Assembly: GCA_043819385.1 (NCBI GenBank)
Contig: JBDREW010000023.1
Coordinates: 1-49,959, forward strand
Length of the DNA stretch: 49,959 nucleotides
DNA from: JBDREW01 sp043819385
GTDB lineage: Bacteria > Patescibacteriota > Minisyncoccia > Minisyncoccales > GWA2-38-27
Reading direction: 5' to 3'
In this document: piece after piece, positions 8,171 to 15,312 of the stretch
Layout of the letters: the number at the start of each line of letters is the position of its first letter
Numbering within the stretch: the stretch's first letter is position 1
Position numbers and translations under genes: made by a program
The notes under the pieces: generated by a model
Databases searched by the model: none
Seen by the model: only the letters and a program-made list of their open reading frames with translations
What the model was told of the DNA's origin: nothing

Positions 8171-11100
8171 TTAGTCATTTTCATTATTTTCCAGCTCAAT
8201 TTCAATAATATCTTCCATTCTGTCCTCTTTATCCTCTTCTTTTATTTCTTCTACCTCTTCAATAATATCTTCTGTTTTACACTCTTTATCCTCTTTTTTT
8301 ATTTCCTTACTTACTTCAACTTCCACTATAAGCGGAGTTTGAATAAATTCAGATTCAATTTCTATTTCATCTACTTTTTCAACTTTTTCAATCTCTTTTA
8401 TTTTCTCAACATCAATTTGATCCCCTTGTTCACTTTGTTCAACTTCTACCTCTTCAATAATATCTTCTGTTTTATTTTCTTCTTCTACTCCTTCAATCTC
8501 TTTTATTTTTTCAACATCAATTTGATCCTCCTGTTTTTCTTCCTTAACTTCTACCTCCTTATTTTCTTTTCCTTCTATACTCACTTCAATCTCTTTTATT
8601 TCCTCAATATCTTCTTGCTCAATTTCTTTAATTTCTACTCTCTTAATCTCCTCAATTTCTTTTTCAATTTCATTTTTTAATAAATCCTGTTGTTGTTCTG
8701 TTTCTAAATCTATCTCCTGTTCTTGTCCTGCTTCTTCTTTGTCCTCTTTATCTTCCACAAGATTTTCTTCAAGAAAATCTTGTGGAAATTCCTTTTCTTC
8801 AAAATCCTGTTCTAATTCTAACAACTCGGATTCAATAAAAACTGGCTTAATAACTGGTAGGGCAAAATTATAAGAATATAATTTTATTATTCTTTGATTG
8901 CTGTCTTCATCAACTTTTTCTGAAACTACTACATACAAATTTCCATTCTCCCCTATTGAAAATGATGATAAAATACTTCCATTAACATCTACATTCCACC
9001 TTATAATTCCATTAAAATCAACACTTTGTATTTGTTGTCCTGTTGCGCGAAATCCCCTATTATATTCCTCATAAACACTTGTTCCAACAAAAATATTACT
9101 ATTTCCATCTAAAATCGGCTGAGTATCTATACTTGAACTCTCATTAGGTCCTAATTCCCATAATACTAGCCCAGTAGGACTGAATGCTTTAATTCTTGAC
9201 ATTGGTTCCCATACATAATCTCTAATTCGTTCTGACCATTTATCAACTACAATAATTTTATTATTAGAAGAAATTATTGGGCTATAAACACTGCCATATT
9301 CTGAACCACTTTGCCATAAAACATCTCCATTAGAATCAAAAGCAAAAACTTGTCTTCTTGTGCCGAAATAACCAGAAGTCCCAGCAGTAACATAAATTAT
9401 ATTGTCTTGTCCTACAACAGGAGAGCTTGCTCTTCCACGCAATAAAGGTTTATTCCATATAATATCACCATTCTCTGGATTATAGGCATATAAAGCGCCT
9501 TGTTTTCCGTCTGTAAGAGTTTGAAATCCTGGCCAAGAGACATATATTATTCCATTTGAATCAATTGCTGGTCCATTTCCTGCTGAACCCCCACGAGACA
9601 CTCCTGTTTGTCTCCAATTTAAATTCCCATCAGAATCAATATTATAAAGATATAAATTATCAGTAAAATAAATATTATTATCTTGTCCTATTGTTATTGA
9701 TGAAACATAGCTTAAATCCTCTGCATTAAAAATCCATTTTTCTGTTCCATCTACACTATTTATAGCATAAACTCCTTTATTAGAAATTGGAGCATATATT
9801 GTTTCTCCGTCTTTTGAAATTGCTAAATTATTAGAAGAAGATTCTAAATCAAAAATCCATTTTTCTGTTCCATCTGGATTTAAGGCATAAACTTTTCCAA
9901 ATGAATTATCCCCTACTTTACCAATTATTAAATAAATAATCCCATCTTTTCCAATAATCGGCTGAGAAATTATAACTCCTAAATCTGTTTCAACATCAAC
10001 TAATTTATAAGACCATTTTAAACCAATTGTTTCTGGAACGCTATAATTGCTTCTACCTGTATGTTGAGCATTTTGTTGAAACATTGGCCAAGAAAATTCA
10101 GGATAAAAAATTGGCAATTCTGGTTCTTGGCTATTTTCTGCTTTTGGAGTTCCCATTATCCCATTTTCTCCATTGCCTAAATAAGTATGCCAATCTAAAT
10201 CATTATTATTTCTTTCCATTGTTCTTTTTTCTTGTTTATCACCTGCTAACCAATCAGAATCTGCTATTACTTCATCTTCAAGTTCACAATTATTATTAAA
10301 AAGATAAAGTGCCTCATTAGTATCATTTAAAGACCCTTTATAAATATTATCAGCAGAGATATTCGGAACTGAATCATCATCAGTTCTCTCTAATAAATAA
10401 AATTCTTTTGCAGGAATTATATCATTATTCCCAAAAACTATTTTAATTTGTTTTGTTTTATCTAAAATTTGCCAACCACTTATATTTATTTCATTATTTG
10501 AAATATTTTTTAATTCTATCCACTCATCACTTGACGAAATATCTGTCCCAAACCAAGCTATTTCATTAATAATAACTTTATCTCTAAATGCTTCTTGTCC
10601 TATTGTTTTTTCACAATAATTCGGCTCTATTGAGCTATTTCCATTACTTTGACTGGCAAATGATATTTCAGGATTATTTATTTGCTCATTTCCAAAATTT
10701 TCATCTACTAATTCTTGTTCATCTTGATTATCTAATTCATCTTGGTCTTGTTCTTCTTCTAAAACAAAATCATCTTTTAGTTTAGAATTTCCAACTAATT
10801 TAAGTATTTCTTGATTCAAAATATCTATTCTTTCTGCAATATCATCTAATATATCTTGTAAATTATTTAAATTATTTTCTTGATTTTGTTTTTCAGGTAT
10901 AATAATTTGCTCTATTTGTTTTATTTCTTGTTGTTTTTCAATTATTTCTTCTGTTATTGATTCTGTTTGTCCTATCTCTTCAAAATCAGAATTATTATTG
11001 AAAATATTTAAATTAGTAACTTCTGGACCTATGGCTGCTTGAAAAGGATTTAAATCAGAAAAAAATTGCTTTACATTTTCCCAATTTGCTATTATCTTTT

Positions 11101-11878
11101 CCCAAAAACTTAATTCTTCAATTTCAATTTTAGGAACTTCTTCATCAAAAACAACTTCAATATCTGGCTGTCCTACCCACTTGTATGTTGACCAATTTTT
11201 TTCTACTTTTCCTTTAACTTTTACTATAAATGGAGAAATGTTGTCTATTCCCCCTTCCCATTTATATCTTTCTGATGCAAGTGGTGACGCAATAATAAAA
11301 GGAGAATAAATTTCTATTGCAACATCTCCTTGTTTATATGAGACAATATATGGAAAATTAATTTTATATATTTTTTTATTATTATCAAAATACGAAATTT
11401 TTAAATTTCCTTTATTTACTTGAATTTTATTTTGAAGCAACCAATTCTCTAAATATTCTTTTGCTTCATTTAAAATTCTTTTATCAATCTCTTTTAAAAC
11501 TTCTACAGGGTCCTGTCCTACTAATAAAGAACCTATTTTAATTGAATTTTTAAGAATTGTTTTACCTGATTCTTTTAAAAAATAATTAGAAGCATCTGTT
11601 GTAATTGTTTGTTTTAAAATAACTAAAACAGCTTGTTCTTCTAAATTAAAATCATCTGAAACAGTTAAATCCATCCATTTATTACTAATATCTTGAACTA
11701 AAGAGCTTAATATCTTTTTTGCTTCTTTTTCTTTAAGCTCAGCTTGATTATCGTCATTTAATAAATTACCTAAATCAATTTTTGAAAAGCTATTTTTAGG
11801 CAAAAACAAAAATCCCACTATAAAAATAAGCAGGAAAATATTAAAAAAGTTTATTTTATTTAACTTTATATTATCCAA
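8171..11878 (-). CDS. Large exported protein: lamin-tail domain, PQQ-type beta-propeller, Glu-rich repeat tail
   Basis: The 1235-residue product starts with a hydrophobic export or anchor segment (about 12-30). It then has a mixed helical region to about 425, and a lamin-tail (LTD) domain at about 433-580 (VIINEIAWFG, DEWIELKN, ISGWQI, GTPKAEN). Next is a PQQ-like/quinoprotein beta-propeller at about 593-1006, with repeats of the GTEKWIF and YALNPDG type. The tail, about 1007-1235, is almost entirely Glu, Ile, Lys and Asp and includes recurring DQIDVEKIKEIE and TEDIIEEVE units. LTD plus propeller is typical of extracellular adhesion or scaffold proteins; the acidic tail could bind cations or interact with the surface layer. 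Enzyme activity is not expected. The segment LNPFQAAI (about 280) recalls the protein at 6754-7347. Confidence 0.85.
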   Translation of the reverse strand: MDNIKLNKINFFNIFLLIFIVGFLFLPKNSFSKIDLGNLLNDDNQAELKEKEAKKILSSLVQDISNKWMDLTVSDDFNLEEQAVLVILKQTITTDASNYFLKESGKTILKNSIKIGSLLVGQDPVEVLKEIDKRILNEAKEYLENWLLQNKIQVNKGNLKISYFDNNKKIYKINFPYIVSYKQGDVAIEIYSPFIIASPLASERYKWEGGIDNISPFIVKVKGKVEKNWSTYKWVGQPDIEVVFDEEVPKIEIEELSFWEKIIANWENVKQFFSDLNPFQAAIGPEVTNLNIFNNNSDFEEIGQTESITEEIIEKQQEIKQIEQIIIPEKQNQENNLNNLQDILDDIAERIDILNQEILKLVGNSKLKDDFVLEEEQDQDELDNQDEQELVDENFGNEQINNPEISFASQSNGNSSIEPNYCEKTIGQEAFRDKVIINEIAWFGTDISSSDEWIELKNISNNEINISGWQILDKTKQIKIVFGNNDIIPAKEFYLLERTDDDSVPNISADNIYKGSLNDTNEALYLFNNNCELEDEVIADSDWLAGDKQEKRTMERNNNDLDWHTYLGNGENGIMGTPKAENSQEPELPIFYPEFSWPMFQQNAQHTGRSNYSVPETIGLKWSYKLVDVETDLGVIISQPIIGKDGIIYLIIGKVGDNSFGKVYALNPDGTEKWIFDLESSSNNLAISKDGETIYAPISNKGVYAINSVDGTEKWIFNAEDLSYVSSITIGQDNNIYFTDNLYLYNIDSDGNLNWRQTGVSRGGSAGNGPAIDSNGIIYVSWPGFQTLTDGKQGALYAYNPENGDIIWNKPLLRGRASSPVVGQDNIIYVTAGTSGYFGTRRQVFAFDSNGDVLWQSGSEYGSVYSPIISSNNKIIVVDKWSERIRDYVWEPMSRIKAFSPTGLVLWELGPNESSSIDTQPILDGNSNIFVGTSVYEEYNRGFRATGQQIQSVDFNGIIRWNVDVNGSILSSFSIGENGNLYVVVSEKVDEDSNQRIIKLYSYNFALPVIKPVFIESELLELEQDFEEKEFPQDFLEENLVEDKEDKEEAGQEQEIDLETEQQQDLLKNEIEKEIEEIKRVEIKEIEQEDIEEIKEIEVSIEGKENKEVEVKEEKQEDQIDVEKIKEIEGVEEENKTEDIIEEVEVEQSEQGDQIDVEKIKEIEKVEKVDEIEIESEFIQTPLIVEVEVSKEIKKEDKECKTEDIIEEVEEIKEEDKEDRMEDIIEIELENNEND

Positions 11879-11993
11879 ATTAATTTTAAATATTAACTAT
11901 TTAATTAAATATTTATCATTAAATTCAATTTTAAATAATAATGATTTTTAAAAGAACTATTCCAAAAAGAGCTACATTAAAAAGAATTACAAA

Positions 11994-12665
11994 TTATTTA
12001 TCTATTAAAATTGTTTTTATAAATTGATTAAACTCATCAATACATTTTTCAGAAAAAACAACTCCTGTATCAAAAGAATATACTATATCATTTATTGGAA
12101 TTTCTACTGAAACTCTACTAGCACTTTTATCCTTATTTTCTAAATATCTCTTAACAAACTTTTTTCCGTCTATTACTATTATTTCATAACCATCTTCTTT
12201 TGCTTGTTCTGCTCTTTCGGTATCTTGCTCAATTCCTGAAATAAGTTCTTTTAAATCTTCTGCAGAAGTTGTAAGGTCATCATCTACTTTTATAGATTTT
12301 ATAATCATAATACTCATTCCACAAGCGCCTTTTTTAAAACTATCTAAAGAAATTCCACCATTTTCGTTAAATTCTACTTCTGGGCTTAAAATATCTATTT
12401 CATCTCCAAAATATTCTACAATCCAATTCTCTGGAACCTCAACTTTCAACCCATATTCTTTATTCTCAACAAACTTTTGTCCTAAGTCATTTTCTGTAAT
12501 TTGATAAGTTTCCCCTTTAATCCGTTCAATCTGCCAAAGAGTATGTGTTCCTACCTCTTGATCATAATCTCTCAACAAAGTCCATAAAAAAAATCCTCCA
12601 ATCAAGAGGAGTAGTATAATCACGAAAGAAAAAATAATTTTTTTCATTGAAATTCTAAATCCCAT
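11994..12665 (-). CDS. Membrane-anchored protein of unknown function
   Basis: The 223-residue protein has an N-terminal TM segment (about 9-28) and an exterior domain with GLKVEVPENWIVEY and a C-terminal part ending in SEKCIDEFNQFIKTILIDK. That pattern is common in exported alpha/beta proteins of the PsbP/lipoprotein type. Met1 or Met7 could be the start; MKKIIFS at 12647 gives a more usual signal anchor. No specific function can be given. Confidence 0.65.
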   Translation of the reverse strand: MGFRISMKKIIFSFVIILLLLIGGFFLWTLLRDYDQEVGTHTLWQIERIKGETYQITENDLGQKFVENKEYGLKVEVPENWIVEYFGDEIDILSPEVEFNENGGISLDSFKKGACGMSIMIIKSIKVDDDLTTSAEDLKELISGIEQDTERAEQAKEDGYEIIVIDGKKFVKRYLENKDKSASRVSVEIPINDIVYSFDTGVVFSEKCIDEFNQFIKTILIDK

Positions 12666-12736
12666 AGTATTTTTTAAATATTTAATAATAATATTTTAAT
12701 TCTACAATTTAATTAACTTTATTGTCAAATTTAAAA

Positions 12737-12751
12737 ATCCCAAATGGGGAC
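12737..12751 (-). terminator. Terminator after the 250-aa membrane protein gene
   Basis: On the minus strand TCCCC and GGGA pair across CATTT and are followed by TTTTT. A TTGACA with TAGAAT 18 bases on lies just beyond it and would serve the gene at 11994-12665. Confidence 0.55.
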
Positions 12752-12848
12752 TTTTAAAACATATTTATTATTTAATTATTGTGGCTATGTCGCATAAGTT
12801 AATACTACAATTATTATAAAAATCAACAAAACTCAAATCTGTGGAAAA

Positions 12849-13601
12849 CTAAAACTCTTCTTTATAATCTGATGGCATAATAAATAATATTATAAGAAAA
12901 ATTAAAGAAATAACTATTACATATTTTGAATATTTATAAAAAAGAGGAAAAATAGAATCTGTTTTCTTTAAAATTTGAAAATCAGTTACATAAACAACTT
13001 CGCAAGCTCCATTTCCTGTATCATTTCTTGTTATACTTGTTGTTCTTCTTAATTCTCCTTGTTGAGTTATCACAGCATAATCAGCTAAATAACCCTTAAA
13101 ATATACTTGGTCTCCAACTTGAGATTCTTTAATTTTTTGATAAACTTGGTCATTAGCAGGTAGTAAATGACTATTAGAAATTTCTGATGGAGAAAAAGTT
13201 CCATCTGATTTTTTAAATCTCCAAAAACAAGTAAATTCTCCATGACTAAATTTTGCTTCTTGATAAATTCCTGTTTTTAAATTATTTCCCCAAACAGCGC
13301 AAATATCTTTAGTATTTAATGGGTCTTCTTTATGACTAATATCAAGCCAATTTTCACTATTATATTGAGTAACTATTAATCCATAAAATTGATAATCGTA
13401 TTTAGGATAAATTTTATAACTAACACCATCTTTACTTACTTCAAACCAAGGTTCTTTTATTTCTTCCTGTAATGGTTTTTGATATAAAGAATCAAGTATT
13501 TGTTCTTTTTGAGGTAAAGTATCACGTTTAAAATATCCAACTCCAAAAACAATAATACTAACCAAAAGAATTAATTGAACAAATGTTTTTAAAATTCTCA
13601 T
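12849..13601 (-). CDS. Protein with terminal TM segments, unknown function
   Basis: The 250-residue protein has one TM segment at each end (about 6-22 and 221-242), leaving an exterior middle domain. This middle contains DPLNTKDICAVWG, GEFTCFWRF and a stretch near residue 155-190 (GDQVYFKGYLADY) resembling conserved hypothetical membrane proteins found across several bacterial phyla. Two cysteines in the middle could form a disulphide. It seems to stand as its own unit between two terminators. Function unknown. Confidence 0.65.
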   Translation of the reverse strand: MRILKTFVQLILLVSIIVFGVGYFKRDTLPQKEQILDSLYQKPLQEEIKEPWFEVSKDGVSYKIYPKYDYQFYGLIVTQYNSENWLDISHKEDPLNTKDICAVWGNNLKTGIYQEAKFSHGEFTCFWRFKKSDGTFSPSEISNSHLLPANDQVYQKIKESQVGDQVYFKGYLADYAVITQQGELRRTTSITRNDTGNGACEVVYVTDFQILKKTDSIFPLFYKYSKYVIVISLIFLIILFIMPSDYKEEF

Positions 13602-13654
13602 TGAAATAATATTTTAGCTATTACTTATATTATAATACATAAACGAATTAAAAG

Positions 13655-13680
13655 AAAAAAACCTAATTAACAGGTTTTTT
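13655..13680 (-). terminator. Terminator of the coiled-coil repeat gene
   Basis: AAAAAAACCT and AGGTTTTTT form a stem with a 7-base loop between the stop of the 113-aa gene and the start of the 250-aa gene. Confidence 0.75.
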
Positions 13681-13727
13681 AAAATAGGATAAAATCTACT
13701 ATATAAATTTAAAAAATTATACAAAAT

Positions 13728-14069
13728 CTACTTCACAGCTAAAAGCCCTCTAATTTCTTTCATTTCATATTCTAATTTTTCTATTCTACGATTTTGTTCA
13801 GCAATAAGAATCTTTTCAATTGTCTCTAACCTATCTTCTACTCTATCAAATCTTTTATCTATTTGCTCAAATCTTTTATCTATTTGCTCAAATCTTTTAT
13901 CTATTTGCTCAAATCTTTTATCTATTTGCTCAAATCTTTTATCTATTTGCTCAAATCTTTTATCTATTTGCTCAAATCTTTGATTCATTTCATCTTTTCT
14001 AGCTGTTTCATCAAATCCTTTTTTAATCATTATTGCTAAATCTTCAATTGTAATATTTTTTTCTTCCAT
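13728..14069 (-). CDS. Coiled-coil protein with seven near-identical heptads
   Basis: The 113-residue protein has an N-terminal segment MEEKNITIEDLAIMIKKGFDE, then about seven repeats of FEQIDKR (roughly residues 32-80), then a further helical part with RVEDRLETIEKIL. A continuous heptad pattern predicts a rod-like dimer or trimer. Similar proteins with variable numbers of such heptads are common in bacteria and have no settled function. It lies next to a protease-like gene; no direct link is shown. Confidence 0.75.
   Translation of the reverse strand: MEEKNITIEDLAIMIKKGFDETARKDEMNQRFEQIDKRFEQIDKRFEQIDKRFEQIDKRFEQIDKRFEQIDKRFDRVEDRLETIEKILIAEQNRRIEKLEYEMKEIRGLLAVK
13845..13982. repeat. 21-bp tandem repeat inside the coiled-coil gene
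   Basis: The unit TCTATTTGCTCAAATCTTTT plus one base recurs with almost no base changes. Near-identity at synonymous sites shows recent copying, so the copy number probably varies between strains while keeping the frame. Confidence 0.9.
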
Positions 14070-14164
14070 AATATCATATTATATTAAATTACAAATATAT
14101 TTGTCAAATAAATTTAAAAATCTAAAAATCTATTATAAATCTATAAATCTAATTCACTAATTTC

Positions 14165-14890
14165 TTAAAATCCAATAAACTCTCTAATTTTACTAATAGG
14201 AATAGCTGAAACTTGTCCTTTTTCGTCAATAACACTTAGCCCTATTAATTTACCTTCAATATCAAATAAAGGACTTGCTTTAAGATTCTCTTGCTCAATA
14301 ATATTTGTCTGAATTATTTCATCACTATAATTTCTTATAATCCCCTGATTAACAACTTTTTCTAATTTTCCATTTAATATAACTCCTAATAAAAAAACTC
14401 TTTTACCTAATTTTAAATTTTCAATTTCAACAAAACTAATAGTTGATAAATTTGTTTGTTCTATTTTTATTAAAGCTAAATTACTCTCTTCATCTTTCTT
14501 AATCACTGTATAATCAGGAATAATATCATTCATAAAAATAATTGTTTTTTCATTTTTAGGTAAAAGCTCTGCTAAAGTCAAAACAAGCCCATCAGAAGTA
14601 ATAATAATTCCAGAACCTTGTATTTCCTCTTTTTTAGCAGTAATAGTTTTTATTCCAACAATTGCTTTTTCAATTTTTTTAATTGTTTCTTCTAATGCAG
14701 AGTTCTCTTGAATAAAAATTTCTTGTTTTTCTACTACATTAACAGGAGCTTGCTCAAGACGATATTGATAAAAAAGAGGTCTTTCTATAAAATAAGGCCA
14801 TAAAATTTGGTCAGCAAAAATACCTCCTATTGTTCCAATAACAAAAATAATAATAATTTGACAAACTTTTTTAGTGGTAAGTATTGACAT
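14165..14890 (-). CDS. HtrA-like protease homologue lacking all three catalytic residues
   Basis: The 241-residue protein has a TM anchor (about 10-28) and a trypsin-like S1C fold recognisable by GSGIIITSDGLVLT, NLALIKIE and IEGKLIGL. Set against the intact HtrA at 20841-22133, the catalytic His is Glu108 (TLAELL for TNKHVV), the Asp is Asn137 (NLALIK for DLAIIK) and the Ser is Lys204 (NLKASPL for GNSGGPL). There is no PDZ domain. It should therefore be inactive and may bind peptides or regulate the active HtrA. The reading frame is intact, so it is a pseudo-enzyme, not a pseudogene. Confidence 0.85.
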   Translation of the reverse strand: MSILTTKKVCQIIIIFVIGTIGGIFADQILWPYFIERPLFYQYRLEQAPVNVVEKQEIFIQENSALEETIKKIEKAIVGIKTITAKKEEIQGSGIIITSDGLVLTLAELLPKNEKTIIFMNDIIPDYTVIKKDEESNLALIKIEQTNLSTISFVEIENLKLGKRVFLLGVILNGKLEKVVNQGIIRNYSDEIIQTNIIEQENLKASPLFDIEGKLIGLSVIDEKGQVSAIPISKIREFIGF

Positions 14891-14913
14891 TTTTTGATAT
14901 TATATGGTATAAT
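14884..14913 (+). promoter_or_regulatory. Strong promoter of the 85-aa plus-strand gene
   Basis: TTGACA, an 18-base spacer and TATAAT, with TGG just before the -10 (extended -10 form). The same arrangement, including the following bases up to GTAAATTA, is seen at 28124-28153. Confidence 0.85.
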
Positions 14914-14968
14914 ATAGGCAGTAAATTAAAAAATAGCTTCTCTAAACCCAATAAAAAGGATATTTCAG

Positions 14969-15226
14969 ATGCATGGTCAACAATGTCGTGACTACCCTGC
15001 CTGTCAGCTCTGTGGATGTCTTGATTGTGAAACTCCTGATTCTCATGATGAGCAGGCTGAGTTTCAAAAAGAACAAGAAATACTCATGACTGACGATGCC
15101 TTATTATGTGAAGAATTTGCACGTTTGATGGAGTTAGGTTATCCAGAAGATGAAGAAGATTTCGATGATTCTGAACTTGATTGGACTTTAATTCCAAGTC
15201 CTTTTGTCAAGAATCCTAATCAATGA
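14969..15226 (+). CDS. Small acidic Cys-rich orphan protein, 85 aa
   Basis: The product has five closely spaced cysteines near the N-terminus (C-x5-C-x2-C-x-C-x2-C within residues 6-20), able to bind a metal ion, and a very acidic C-terminal half (PEDEEDFDDSELDW). The start ATG has AAGGAT eight bases upstream. It stops with TGA. It is flanked by a strong promoter and a terminator whose loop matches those of the small genes at 28.2 and 31.6 kb, and it runs against the surrounding minus-strand genes. Base composition is less AT-rich than the neighbours. No family recognised. Confidence 0.75.
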   Translation: MHGQQCRDYPACQLCGCLDCETPDSHDEQAEFQKEQEILMTDDALLCEEFARLMELGYPEDEEDFDDSELDWTLIPSPFVKNPNQ

Positions 15227-15276
15227 AACCCCTTTGATCTTGACAACTAATCATCAATATCAAGTTATTTCACCCA

Positions 15277-15310
15277 AAGCCCTACGATATTATCAAAGGG
15301 CTTTTTTTAT
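15277..15310 (+). terminator. Terminator of the 85-aa gene, shared type
   Basis: AAAGCCC and GGGCTTT pair around a loop TACGATATTATCAAA, followed by T's. The loop closely matches the terminators at 28484 and 31890. Confidence 0.9.
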
Positions 15311-15312
15311 TT

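Noticed and set aside
13845..13982. Possible CRISPR array
   Set aside because: The repeats are directly adjacent, without spacers, and in a coding frame. No cas genes in the window.
13820..14002. Plus-strand frame with FAQIFYL repeats
   Set aside because: It is the antisense shadow of the 21-bp repeat in the coiled-coil gene.
8171..15226. Prophage
   Set aside because: No capsid, terminase, integrase or tail genes; only exported proteins and small orphans.
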